A program made the translations under genes and the position numbers. This document shows, piece after piece, positions 8,067 through 16,527 of a DNA stretch of 64,000 nt; the stretch's first letter is position 1; every line of letters starts with the position of its first letter. Where the stretch lies: assembly GCF_030931715.1 (NCBI RefSeq), contig NZ_CP133261.1:2396643-2460642 (forward strand). Direction: 5' to 3'. Origin of the DNA: Tissierella sp. MB52-C2. Lineage in GTDB: Bacteria > Bacillota > Clostridia > Tissierellales > Tissierellaceae. A model generated the notes under the pieces. The model had not been told where the DNA came from and made no database searches. It saw nothing but the letters and a program-made list of their open reading frames with translations.

Positions 8067-9599
8067 TTAATATATATCATGTATTGCTAAATTTACTTCA
8101 ATACTAGATGCACTAGACATTACATTTTCTACGTCCACATGATATATATCAGTTTTGGAGTCAACCACTGGTAAAAACTTTCTTATTATAAACATACCTA
8201 CTTGACTTTGAAAAATAATCCTTGTATCTATTGCTAAACATACAGTAACTGACCTATCGGTGCTACCAATTATGCTTATTACATAAAGACGATTATCCTT
8301 CAAAGGAAGAAAACCATTAGATGACGTATTAACTATAAATGTACGTGTTTCTCTAGCCCCAATATCTCCTCTTCTTGACCAAGCATACTTAAGACCACCT
8401 CTAATTGTTGGTATTCCTTCTAGTGTCCCAACAACTCCCCCAATGTTAACATCTTTCTTAACATTCCCTACCACTAAATTAGCAAATTGTGCCTTAACAC
8501 TTCCACCGCTATAATAACCAGCTGGAATGTTATATTGCCCACCTTGAGTAGTTAATGTCTGTGCTGGTGCTCCTCTGTTTGGCATAGTTCCAGTAGCTCC
8601 TGCTATCGTAGTTCCTGTTAATACATTTGCCACTGGTACTGGAACTTTTAGTACCTTTCCTGCTCCATTGTGGAATCCATTTACTATTGTTTGGTCTACT
8701 TGGCTAGGAGTGATATTCACTGCACCACGATTTGGCATTGTTCCTGTTAATAAATTCCCTTGTGATACTACCTTCTTACCAGATAGTATATCTCCTGCTA
8801 ATGCATCTGTAGTACCTATAGATGGGTCTGTAATAATTGACTTTACACCTAAGCCTAATTCATTAAATGTAGCAATTTCTCCTTGTTTAGAAACCGTTCC
8901 ACCTTTGGACTTGATAGAGGTTTCTAATAGATTTTTACCATCAAGCCCAGACTGAAAAAGTTTATCTTCTATATCCTTTATACCATCATCTACATAATCT
9001 TTACTTGCCTTATTATCTTCCAACTCATTTATAGCACCTGCTAAAGTTTTATTTTCTGTTTGTAAATCTTCTATTGTAGTAGAACCTTGTTTTAGTTCTG
9101 CTATATCACTTTCATTCTTGGTAATCCTATTACTCAGAATATCTATGTCTTTTTTAGTTGCTAATATAATAGAAGGATCTACCTTTAGATTAACTACAGA
9201 TGTATTTGCCACCTCTAGAATCATTCTTATATATAAATCCTTAGCACTTCCATTTTCAAGTAAGGGTTTATATGTTTCAGGATACTTACCTATTGCTAAT
9301 AGATTACCTTCATCATCAAATACTCCTGCTTCACGAATAGTAAAACCACCTATGTCGGCAGGTATAATAGTTTCTAATACTATCCAACTTGGGTTATTTT
9401 CATCTACTACAATTTGTCCTATGTTTCCCCTCCAGACCTCTTTTTTCAATGCTGTTTGAGTTTCTGTGGGATTATAGTAACCTCCATTCCCATCACCTAA
9501 CGCAAAATGTGTAAAATTTACTTTATTACCTAATGCACTAGCATTTGCTATTTTTGCTTTACCTACTTGGGTAGTTATCGTATAAAATTGTTCTACCAT
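8067..9599 (-). CDS. Tail fibre protein with tail-collar N-terminal domain
   Basis: 510 residues. The N-terminal domain (about 1-165), beginning MVEQFYTITTQVGKAKIANA and containing GGFTIREAGVFD, is the conserved baseplate-anchoring fold of P2-type contractile-tail fibres. A predicted coiled coil follows (about 165-230). The middle has repeats of GTMPNRGA (two copies) typical of beta-structured shafts, and the last 120 residues should hold the receptor-binding tip. As the host-range determinant of the particle it would select target cells. It overlaps no neighbour and directly follows the XkdU-like gene. Confidence 0.9.
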   Translation of the reverse strand: MVEQFYTITTQVGKAKIANASALGNKVNFTHFALGDGNGGYYNPTETQTALKKEVWRGNIGQIVVDENNPSWIVLETIIPADIGGFTIREAGVFDDEGNLLAIGKYPETYKPLLENGSAKDLYIRMILEVANTSVVNLKVDPSIILATKKDIDILSNRITKNESDIAELKQGSTTIEDLQTENKTLAGAINELEDNKASKDYVDDGIKDIEDKLFQSGLDGKNLLETSIKSKGGTVSKQGEIATFNELGLGVKSIITDPSIGTTDALAGDILSGKKVVSQGNLLTGTMPNRGAVNITPSQVDQTIVNGFHNGAGKVLKVPVPVANVLTGTTIAGATGTMPNRGAPAQTLTTQGGQYNIPAGYYSGGSVKAQFANLVVGNVKKDVNIGGVVGTLEGIPTIRGGLKYAWSRRGDIGARETRTFIVNTSSNGFLPLKDNRLYVISIIGSTDRSVTVCLAIDTRIIFQSQVGMFIIRKFLPVVDSKTDIYHVDVENVMSSASSIEVNLAIHDIY

Positions 9600-10217
9600 T
9601 TAAATCACTTCCTTTCTAGGATATATTATTACTTTCTCTAATCCTGTATTGCTTCCTGCTGCAATGTAAATATTACCTTTTGATAATAGTTCTTTAGGTG
9701 AATAAGGATATACTGTTATTTCTTCCCCTGCAATTAAAGCGCTTGCTATATAGATTTCACTCAATTTCTGTTTATAGTTTAAAGTAATATCATAATCTAA
9801 ATGAGCTGGTTTTATTTCTTCAATTGCATTAAACATATCACTTATATTTAATGTTATAGTCCCTTCATTAGTAAACTTAATATTAATTCTTCCGTCAAAT
9901 ATTATGTCTGCTGTACTTCTTGTATAGGCTTCAATTATAGATTTAATCATTGCTAAATCTACTTTTCCCATACCTCTCATTCTCGATTTTATAAGACTTC
10001 TTCGCTCTTCTAAAGTTTTTTTAGGTCTAATAGGGAGCTTCAGTTCTTTCTCATATATAGCAAGTCCCCAAGTGGCAGTATCTATAAAAAACTGTCTCTC
10101 CAAATCTTCTATATTTAGCCCTAATCGATCAAACTCCATTTGCTCAGAATTTAATATCTCTTGAAATACTATAGAGGATCTTTCATAAATCGGTAGATAT
10201 TCTAATAATCTACTCAT
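9600..10217 (-). CDS. XkdU/YmfQ-like baseplate-fibre connector
   Basis: 205 residues of the YmfQ/DUF2313 family: N-terminal helical part with LEYLPIYERSSIVFQEIL, then LPIRPKKTLEERRSLIKSRM, the most conserved block, and a beta-rich C-terminal half. In phage Mu and P2-type tails the equivalent protein joins the fibre to the baseplate wedge. It overlaps the baseplate J gene by 8 bases at its 5' end and abuts the fibre gene, showing translational coupling. Confidence 0.88.
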   Translation of the reverse strand: MSRLLEYLPIYERSSIVFQEILNSEQMEFDRLGLNIEDLERQFFIDTATWGLAIYEKELKLPIRPKKTLEERRSLIKSRMRGMGKVDLAMIKSIIEAYTRSTADIIFDGRINIKFTNEGTITLNISDMFNAIEEIKPAHLDYDITLNYKQKLSEIYIASALIAGEEITVYPYSPKELLSKGNIYIAAGSNTGLEKVIIYPRKEVI

Positions 10218-11304
10218 GTAACTTCACCTCACCTAATATAGCTACTTCTTCACTATCTATTATGATATTTTCTAATCCTTCATTAACTTTTAGATCCATA
10301 TAGTCTAATACTCCATCTACATTTAATATTAGAGAGCCTATTTGTGCATAAGATACTAAATTCTTTTTAAATGCTATTTCTTTTAAATAATTAGTTATAT
10401 TTTCTTCTATATTGGATTTAATCTGTTCTAGAAGATAACTTTCATTTTTAGTTATTGTGGCGGATATATTAATATCTTTACTTACGGCAGATATTACAGT
10501 ACAATATGCACCTATGGGAGCCTGTCCTGCTCCTGTCCCCCAAGTTGTCCATCTATCATTTATATATTCACCCTTAGGATCTATATACTCTTGCACTCTA
10601 CTAATCAGATCCTCACTAGCAGGCTTTTTGTTACTATCTATTACTATTACTTTTACTGTGTTATCTCCATTCCAAAGGGGAATAACTCTAGCATCACCTA
10701 CACCCACTACTTCTTTTGCCCAATTTAGGTAATGATATTTATTTCCTGATGTTGCAGGAATACGTATTCTTTCATAGTATCTTTGTCTTAAGTCAAAATC
10801 ACTTTCTGCATTGTAACCATTTTTTACTGATTCAAGGTTAGTCACATTTGCTAATCCTGCAATACTAATAGGAAAGTATTTTATTGCTCTTGCAGGAACA
10901 TTACCTATGATTCCAGGTGCTTCACATTCTACCAATACTGTCATTTGCCCCATATCATCAATTGTCTTATCCTCTGTAGATATAAAGTTTACTGTATCGG
11001 CTCCTACAAAATCCCCTTTAGAGATTCTAGCACATTCTTGACCTGATATTGTTACTATGGTTGTTGCTTTTGTTGCTAGTTTTCTAGTTATTCCTGTACG
11101 TTGATGTATAAATCTTTCCAATTCCTCCCCTGATAGATTTTCTATGTCTAGCTTATTTGCTACTTCCTGTATTCCTCTATTTTTATTTTCAAATTCTATA
11201 GCTGTAGCTTTAGAGAAATCGTAAGGGAATAATCCTTCTGATTTATCGTATTTATCTGGGATATTGCTTAATATTCTTTTTAGTATTTCTTCTCTATTTT
11301 CCAA
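10210..11304 (-). CDS. XkdT-like baseplate J protein
   Basis: 364-residue Baseplate_J family wedge protein of contractile tails. The family core is visible at about 80-300: the AGLANVTNLESVKNGYNAES segment, then DFDLRQRYYERIR and SGNKYHYLNWAKEV. Baseplate wedges trigger sheath contraction on binding. It abuts the XkdS-like gene (start one base before that gene ends) and overlaps the XkdU-like gene, so all three are likely made in fixed ratio. Confidence 0.92.
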   Translation of the reverse strand: MENREEILKRILSNIPDKYDKSEGLFPYDFSKATAIEFENKNRGIQEVANKLDIENLSGEELERFIHQRTGITRKLATKATTIVTISGQECARISKGDFVGADTVNFISTEDKTIDDMGQMTVLVECEAPGIIGNVPARAIKYFPISIAGLANVTNLESVKNGYNAESDFDLRQRYYERIRIPATSGNKYHYLNWAKEVVGVGDARVIPLWNGDNTVKVIVIDSNKKPASEDLISRVQEYIDPKGEYINDRWTTWGTGAGQAPIGAYCTVISAVSKDINISATITKNESYLLEQIKSNIEENITNYLKEIAFKKNLVSYAQIGSLILNVDGVLDYMDLKVNEGLENIIIDSEEVAILGEVKLHE

Positions 11305-11754
11305 TTAAAAATTCACCTCCTGGTTGAAGGTTTCTCCATTTTTTAATATTATCGTGAAATATATTCTAAGGGTGGCTGCTTCTTGTTCTGTCCTAAAGTC
11401 TTTTATTCTGTCAATTTCACTATGTCTCTTTAATACTTCCTCTATCTCTCTCTTTAGTTCAGATTGTAGAAAGAATTGTGGTACTTTTTTTCCTTGAATT
11501 AATTTCTTTATAGTTGTACCATACTCGTTAATGTTCTCATCTTCTTTATATACTTCAAACTTGAATTTTTCAGTTCTTAGTATTTTTTCTATCCAAATTT
11601 TTATAGCTTCTTTCCCTTCTACCTCTACAAGTCTACCATCCTTAATTACAAAATCTCCTTTTTCAAAATCAAATAAAAATGTTTTACCCTCATTCTTTTT
11701 TTCTTCAAATTGTAATTCTTCTGCAATATTGTCTAAATCCAATTTGGGAAACAC
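11305..11754 (-). CDS. XkdS-like baseplate protein (DUF2634)
   Basis: 149 residues matching the DUF2634/XkdS family, the gp25-like lysozyme-fold baseplate component of PBSX-type tails. The block GKEAIKIWIEKILRTEKFKF (about 47-66) is the typical signature. It contains no catalytic lysozyme residues that I can identify, as expected for a structural wedge subunit. It is tightly packed between XkdR-like and XkdT-like genes. Confidence 0.87.
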   Translation of the reverse strand: MFPKLDLDNIAEELQFEEKKNEGKTFLFDFEKGDFVIKDGRLVEVEGKEAIKIWIEKILRTEKFKFEVYKEDENINEYGTTIKKLIQGKKVPQFFLQSELKREIEEVLKRHSEIDRIKDFRTEQEAATLRIYFTIILKNGETFNQEVNF

Positions 11755-12144
11755 TTAATCACCTACCTTTTGGATCTTATCTACTATAAAAAATACCTGC
11801 TGGTTTTCGGCAGGTATAATTAACACTTCATCACCTTGTTTTAATTCAAAGTATAGTGTCAATTTGGTTTTTTCTTTCTCATTTATGTTGAATGCAATTA
11901 GAGGATTAGAGGGTTTAGAGGTAATCGCAATATCCCCTATATCTCCATCAGCATTTAACTCTAATTTATATTCTCTTTTTGCTAAGCTTTGACATATATA
12001 TAGATGTCCTTCTTGGAGGATTACTTGCCCATCTAGTATTGAAACTTTTAAAGGCTCTACTCCTACAACTTTACCTACACAAGGACCTATATTAATCTTA
12101 TTTTCCCTCTCCTTAAACATTTGAGCCAATCCTACGTCCCACAT
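11755..12144 (-). CDS. XkdR-like protein (DUF2577)
   Basis: 129 residues of the DUF2577/XkdR family, a small OB-fold-like protein of the baseplate hub or spike in PBSX-type tails. It starts MWDVGLAQMFKERENKINIG and shows the family's alternating beta pattern, ending in QGDEVLIIPAENQQVFFIVD (about 100-119). Its gene starts one base after the XkdQ-like stop and abuts xkdS. The exact structural role is inferred from position. Confidence 0.83.
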   Translation of the reverse strand: MWDVGLAQMFKERENKINIGPCVGKVVGVEPLKVSILDGQVILQEGHLYICQSLAKREYKLELNADGDIGDIAITSKPSNPLIAFNINEKEKTKLTLYFELKQGDEVLIIPAENQQVFFIVDKIQKVGD

Positions 12145-12145
12145 A

Positions 12146-13144
12146 TTAAATCACCTTCTCTAATGTTAAGTCCATGGTATGAATTCTATTTTGATACGTA
12201 TGAGTACAATCTTTAATTAAATATTGTCCTTTTAGCTTAAACATATCATTATCTACTTCTAATATCCTTCCTGCCCTGACATTATCATCCCCTAATAATT
12301 TAATAGATATATCCTCTTTTATCTTATTCAACTCTTTAAGTTTATTTTGAGCAATTACCTTAACTTTGGCCATATCCTTATCATCTACTGATTCAACTTC
12401 TTGTAGTAGTCCAAATTTAGATATACTTTTTTCATCTTTAGCTGTTGCAATTACTCGACTGCTTTTTTCATCATTACTTGAAATTAATATACTGTTCCTC
12501 ATATCTGCTATAGATTCACTTTTACTTATACTTCCTATAGTCTTTAAAGGATTTAAAGAAGCTACATTAGAGGCAGGTTTAAACCTTGGCGTTATGATCA
12601 AATCAGTATATTTTTCTATATATAATTTACCTTCTCTCATTTCTAGCCTATAGTTTGATCCTAATTCATTTGTAGCCTGTTCTAATATATCCCTTATAAT
12701 TTCTGCTATATTATTATCTTTATATATTTTAGTAATAGCTGTAGATATAGATACTATATTACCCATAGGAACATTAAACTTACTACATAACTGTTTGATA
12801 GCTTCATCTGCATTTACTTTATTAAATTGAATAATAGTCATAGATTGATTTAGATAAAAAGCATAATCAAAGGCTGTGATAGATTTTGAATATCTGTTAA
12901 TTCCTAAGTCTACTATAATCCCTCTAAATAATTCTTTGTTATTATTAAGTAAGATTATCTTATCTCCAACTTCAATTAAATCATAGCCTTTCATGTACCT
13001 ATCATCTATATTCCTAACTGCCTCTAAATTTAATTCCATACCTAGAGTATCTATACTATCCTTCCATGATAGATTTCCACAAAACTTAGTTATATCTGAA
13101 CTCCCACCATTATTTTTTATTAGAGTTATTATATAATTATCCAT
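12146..13144 (-). CDS. XkdQ-like hub protein (late control D family)
   Basis: 332 residues matching XkdQ, a gpD/gp27-like hub that caps the tube at the baseplate. Visible pieces are the N-terminal YIITLIKNNGGSSDITKFCG segment, the central domain with NADEAIKQLCSKFNVP, and a C-terminal part ending in HTYQNRIHTMDLTLEKVI, which is the typical family ending. It sits between the XkdP-like and XkdR-like genes, one base from each, in the PBSX gene order. Confidence 0.88.
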   Translation of the reverse strand: MDNYIITLIKNNGGSSDITKFCGNLSWKDSIDTLGMELNLEAVRNIDDRYMKGYDLIEVGDKIILLNNNKELFRGIIVDLGINRYSKSITAFDYAFYLNQSMTIIQFNKVNADEAIKQLCSKFNVPMGNIVSISTAITKIYKDNNIAEIIRDILEQATNELGSNYRLEMREGKLYIEKYTDLIITPRFKPASNVASLNPLKTIGSISKSESIADMRNSILISSNDEKSSRVIATAKDEKSISKFGLLQEVESVDDKDMAKVKVIAQNKLKELNKIKEDISIKLLGDDNVRAGRILEVDNDMFKLKGQYLIKDCTHTYQNRIHTMDLTLEKVI

Positions 13145-13567
13145 TTAATTACCTCCAACAAATCTATATTCAGATAAATCTAATGTATATTCCACATCTC
13201 CATTTTTTCTAACCGTATAAGAGAAATTATCTATCAATACTGCCATGTTAAACCATTCTGTTCCATCTCTTTTGCTTGTAATAACTCTAAAGGGTACTTT
13301 CTTTGCCCTCCATTTATTAAAGAAATCTACATATCTGAAAGGATCTGCTACGCTTCCAGGCTTCAGCCATCTATACTTTTGAGAAGGCAGTATGGATGTG
13401 ATAGAAAATGTTCTAATCACCTCATCACCTACTAAGTTTATAGTTCCATTGTTTATAGTTTCGAATTGTTCATTATTTTGAGATTTATTAATCTCTATTT
13501 CTGGCACCACAGGTAATATCATTACCTCTTCGTTGTTATTTGCACTAAATATTATATTACCTCCCAT
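13145..13567 (-). CDS. XkdP-like baseplate protein lacking LysM
   Basis: 140 residues corresponding to the N-terminal domain of XkdP: opening strands with LPVVPEIEINKSQNNE, a central FRYVDFFNKWRAKKVPFRVI, and DVEYTLDLSEYRF at the end. In Bacillus PBSX the protein continues into a LysM peptidoglycan-binding domain; here the gene stops after the YRF block with a normal stop codon and abuts xkdQ, so the short form looks native and not broken. It probably links tape measure and hub. Confidence 0.82.
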   Translation of the reverse strand: MGGNIIFSANNNEEVMILPVVPEIEINKSQNNEQFETINNGTINLVGDEVIRTFSITSILPSQKYRWLKPGSVADPFRYVDFFNKWRAKKVPFRVITSKRDGTEWFNMAVLIDNFSYTVRKNGDVEYTLDLSEYRFVGGN

Positions 13568-13580
13568 TTTCTATCACCCC

Positions 13581-15461
13581 CTAGATATTATCTAATGCTA
13601 ATTTAACCTTTCTATATACTTCCTCTCCCACTTCATTGGCAAATTGCTTATTACCTATTACATTCCCTGCTATGGTTACATCTACTTTTACATCTTGTCC
13701 GATTCCTTTACCTGTAAGGAGTCTTTCAGATTTATCGGCAGATATAATAGTTTCTCCTGATGATAGTTTCCTTATTTCTCCACCTTCTTCATGGATTCTT
13801 GCCCACCCAGATGGAGAATAGCTTGTTCCTTTTGGAAATGCTGGATCTTCAGATGGTGAAGTATTAGTAGCTATATCATATTCTTTATTTTTCTTGAATA
13901 ACTCTATAGTTCCTTTGACTGGATTTTTTAAGAATTCCATTAACCCCTTCCAAGCTTTTTTTATCTTTTCCCATGCTCTTATAAGCCACTCCATTATAGC
14001 TTCCCAGTTTCTCCATACAAGATACCCAGCTGCAACTACTGCACCTATTACTAAGACTAACCATCCTAGGGTAGTCATCTTTATAACTCCATCTAATACC
14101 ATACTCATGGTTTTCCAAGCTTCCATAACTAAAACTACTAATGCTATAACTTTTATAACTGCATACATAGTAGTTACAAATACTAGTATAGTGGTTATAA
14201 GCTTTTCATGTTCTTTTACAAAGCTTAATACATTTTTTATAAAATCAACTACCTTAGTAACTCCATCGCCTATGGATTGTACCCAGCCTTGAATCTTTTC
14301 TTCATTGTTTGTAAACCATGTCTCTATCTTATCTATATATTCACCTATGAGTCCTGATTGAGTATTCATCATAGAAGTAAATATATTATTAGACGTATTT
14401 TTAAGTTTATCTAACTTAAAACCTATAGTATTAGTCATAGCTTCAAAAGTTTCATCTGTCATGCCTGCACTATCTATTACTTCTCCAAGGATATTATTAA
14501 AATCATTAAATCCACCTTCACTAGTTAAAGATATTGCAGCATTTAAGGCATTTACATCACCAAATAACTGATCCATAGCATCGGTGCTGCCACCAGTTTT
14601 TACTTTTATTTCTTCTAACCACTTAGCAAATCCTTTGCTTTTTATAGCACTAACACTAAAATCTATTCCTAATTTCTTAGCCATATCCTTTGCTTGTTCA
14701 GTGGGTTCAATTACATTGGACATTATCCCCTCTAGTCCTGCCATTGCTTTAGATGTAGACTGTCCACTTTTTGTAAGAGAACCAACAGCACCTAGTACCT
14801 CATCTAAACTTATACCTGCTGATTTTGCTATTGGAGTAACAGATCCTAGGGAACTTGCTAGTTCACCTATTGATGTGCCACCAAGATTTTGAGTTACTAG
14901 CATTTTATCACTTATACTTTGCATAGCTTCAGTTCCAGTAAGCCCATATACGTCCATTGTACTAGTCATGAGTTTTAGTGCACTGTTAGTATCTGTAAAT
15001 CCAGATATAGCAAGTTTACTTGATAATACTGCTGCATCCATGCTTTCTTCCGCCTTTACACCAGAAGACATAGCAGCATACTGAGCATCTGCTAATTTAT
15101 TGACTGCTACACCGGTTTTAGTGGAATTCTTTAATAACTCACTCTGTATCTTGTTTAATTCTAAAGAGTTTCCCGCGATAGATTTAACTTTTACACTAGC
15201 AGTTTCTAGTTCAATCATGCCTTTAAATCCTGTATCCACTGCTAAACCTCCAAAGGCCTTTGCTTTCGCCTTAGCCATTTTAGCTGATTTCTTGATTACA
15301 TTGTCTATAGCCTTTACACTTTTATCTTTCCATTTTTCTATTAGAGTTTGTGATTCCTTAGTTTCTTCTTTGACTTTATCTACACTTTTGGTAATTCTTA
15401 CTAAAGCCTGTGACATCCCATCTTTTAAAGCGAGCATAACTACTATTTCCTCTTTTACCAA
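13581..15461 (-). CDS. Tail tape measure protein (TP901 family)
   Basis: 626-residue tape measure that fixes tail length and is packed in the tube. An N-terminal coiled-coil (about 15-60) precedes the TP901 core (about 75-330; e.g. GFKGMIELETASVKVKSIAG, GSVTPIAKSAG). Hydrophobic helices lie at about 420-500, and the C-terminus has SGETIISADKSERLL. The start is TTG at 15461, after AGGTGAGAAA; the frame overlaps nothing but lies 8 bases after the frameshift-extension stop. At roughly 1.5 angstrom per residue the tail would be near 90-95 nm; this is an inference. Confidence 0.92.
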   Translation of the reverse strand: MVKEEIVVMLALKDGMSQALVRITKSVDKVKEETKESQTLIEKWKDKSVKAIDNVIKKSAKMAKAKAKAFGGLAVDTGFKGMIELETASVKVKSIAGNSLELNKIQSELLKNSTKTGVAVNKLADAQYAAMSSGVKAEESMDAAVLSSKLAISGFTDTNSALKLMTSTMDVYGLTGTEAMQSISDKMLVTQNLGGTSIGELASSLGSVTPIAKSAGISLDEVLGAVGSLTKSGQSTSKAMAGLEGIMSNVIEPTEQAKDMAKKLGIDFSVSAIKSKGFAKWLEEIKVKTGGSTDAMDQLFGDVNALNAAISLTSEGGFNDFNNILGEVIDSAGMTDETFEAMTNTIGFKLDKLKNTSNNIFTSMMNTQSGLIGEYIDKIETWFTNNEEKIQGWVQSIGDGVTKVVDFIKNVLSFVKEHEKLITTILVFVTTMYAVIKVIALVVLVMEAWKTMSMVLDGVIKMTTLGWLVLVIGAVVAAGYLVWRNWEAIMEWLIRAWEKIKKAWKGLMEFLKNPVKGTIELFKKNKEYDIATNTSPSEDPAFPKGTSYSPSGWARIHEEGGEIRKLSSGETIISADKSERLLTGKGIGQDVKVDVTIAGNVIGNKQFANEVGEEVYRKVKLALDNI

Positions 15462-15469
15462 TTTCTCAC

Positions 15470-15642
15470 CTACTTTCCTAATAGGGCTCTATATTTTTGT
15501 CTTTCATCTTCATAATATCTATTTATACTTTCCATATAAAATAGCTTTTCAAAGTATCCTAGATTAAGTAAATATTCTAGCTCATGTCCTCTAACTACCA
15601 GGAAGGATACACATTGCAGCCATCCATCCTGGTCTATTAGTT
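15470..15642 (-). CDS. Frameshift extension of the tail assembly chaperone (gpGT-type)
   Basis: Downstream of the chaperone stop, the -1 frame is open for 56 codons after the slippery site, beginning LIDQDGWLQCVSFLVVRGHE and ending RYYEDERQKYRALLGK. It has no ATG start with a ribosome-binding site at its head, so it should be made only as a fusion to the upstream protein. The sequence resembles the helical C-terminal parts made by frameshift in contractile and siphophage tail chaperones. The stop (15470-15472) is followed at once by the tape-measure ribosome-binding site. Confidence 0.8.
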
Positions 15643-16029
15643 TTTTACTTCGTCATCTTTTATCTTATCTAGACCATAGAAACTATTTATTACTTCGATA
15701 ATGTCTTTTATCTCATTTAACTGATCCTCTAGTACAGCACTGGGTAAATCAATTGGTTCAGCAACTCCATAGGCTTCCATAGCTTCTTGAGTATTAGTTT
15801 TAAAAATTGGACAACATTCATAGATTATTTCATTCATAGTATCAATGGTATTAATATTATCTTCTGCCAATCTTTCACTTAATTCCATATATCTCTGTAA
15901 AGGAATTTTCCTTATTTCTATTTCAGTATCTAAAACTTCACTTTTATAGTATTTAACCTGCATTTTATCATTTTTAGATTGATTTCTCTTTGTTATTATA
16001 TCAGCTAAAGTCACTGTTCTATTGTTCAT
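15637..16029 (-). CDS. XkdN-like tail assembly chaperone (gpG-type)
   Basis: 130-residue chaperone that coats the tape measure while the tube assembles. It has the XkdN layout: KYYKSEVLDTEIEIRKIPLQ, then LAEDNINTIDTMNEIIYECC and a C-terminal acidic helix. The frame ends EVKN-stop with the slippery heptamer A AAA AAC as the last codons, so a minor fraction should be extended by frameshift into the reading frame ending at 15470. The ATG follows AAAGGAGAATTTAT. It lies after a strong hairpin that follows the tube gene. Confidence 0.88.
   Translation of the reverse strand: MNNRTVTLADIITKRNQSKNDKMQVKYYKSEVLDTEIEIRKIPLQRYMELSERLAEDNINTIDTMNEIIYECCPIFKTNTQEAMEAYGVAEPIDLPSAVLEDQLNEIKDIIEVINSFYGLDKIKDDEVKN
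15640..15646 (-). promoter_or_regulatory. -1 programmed frameshift slippery site A AAA AAC
   Basis: The heptamer A AAA AAC, read in the chaperone frame (last sense codons GTA AAA AAC before TAA), is a canonical bacterial -1 slippery sequence. After slippage the next codon is CTA and the frame stays open for 56 codons. Position at the very end of the chaperone gene, just before the tape measure, is the standard place for this event in tail gene clusters. Confidence 0.85.
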
Positions 16030-16057
16030 ATAAATTCTCCTTTTTTATAAAATAGTT

Positions 16058-16084
16058 AACGCCTTAGATTCAATCTAAGGCGTT
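16058..16084 (-). other. Strong hairpin between tube and chaperone genes
   Basis: AACGCCTTAGATT (16058-16070) and AATCTAAGGCGTT (16072-16084) are perfect complements. On the minus strand it follows the tube stop codon, with AACTATTTT behind it. It may act as a leaky terminator or as an RNA end that protects the abundant sheath-tube message. Confidence 0.6.
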
Positions 16085-16090
16085 TTAAAT

Positions 16091-16510
16091 TTATTGTAAT
16101 ATCTCTACTTCACTAGCCTTGAAAGGCATTTCTACTTCCCCAACAGACTTTTCTTCCCATGATTGTAAAGCAAGTTCATCGAAAGTTATACTTGTTACCT
16201 TAATTCTTTGAGTTTTTCCAGTTGCTCTATTGAAAGCCTTACCAATTATAGTAACATCTGGGACTCTACCTGCTACGTACTCAGCAAACAACAAATCTAT
16301 TGCTTTGTTATAGTTTTTATCGGATTTTCTATAACTAAAACTTCCTTCATAACCATAGCCTAGTAAAACCCTATCTGTAGTCATTCCATTTGGTACATCT
16401 TCCCATTCTATAACCATTTTAACCTCAAAGCTCTTTACTTTATCCCATTCAGAATCGTTGACCCAGATATTGCCATTAGAACCATTCCAATATTGATTTC
16501 CTTTACTCAT
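16091..16510 (-). CDS. XkdM-like tail tube protein
   Basis: 139 residues of the XkdM/DUF2001 tube family; it would polymerise into the inner tube within the sheath. The opening MSKGNQYWNGSNGNIWVNDS and the block GYEGSFSYRKSDKNY are typical. The ATG follows GGAAGTGGCAGATA. The gene directly follows the sheath gene, as in all PBSX-type loci, and is followed by a stable hairpin that probably lowers expression of the downstream genes relative to sheath and tube. Confidence 0.92.
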   Translation of the reverse strand: MSKGNQYWNGSNGNIWVNDSEWDKVKSFEVKMVIEWEDVPNGMTTDRVLLGYGYEGSFSYRKSDKNYNKAIDLLFAEYVAGRVPDVTIIGKAFNRATGKTQRIKVTSITFDELALQSWEEKSVGEVEMPFKASEVEILQ

Positions 16511-16527
16511 TATCTGCCACTTCCTTT

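Noticed and set aside
8067-9599. Diversity-generating retroelement at the fibre gene
   Set aside because: No reverse transcriptase or template repeat is seen; the fibre repeats are short structural ones.
13885-14118. 77-codon frame within the tape measure
   Set aside because: Shadow frame; the tape measure frame is intact through this region.
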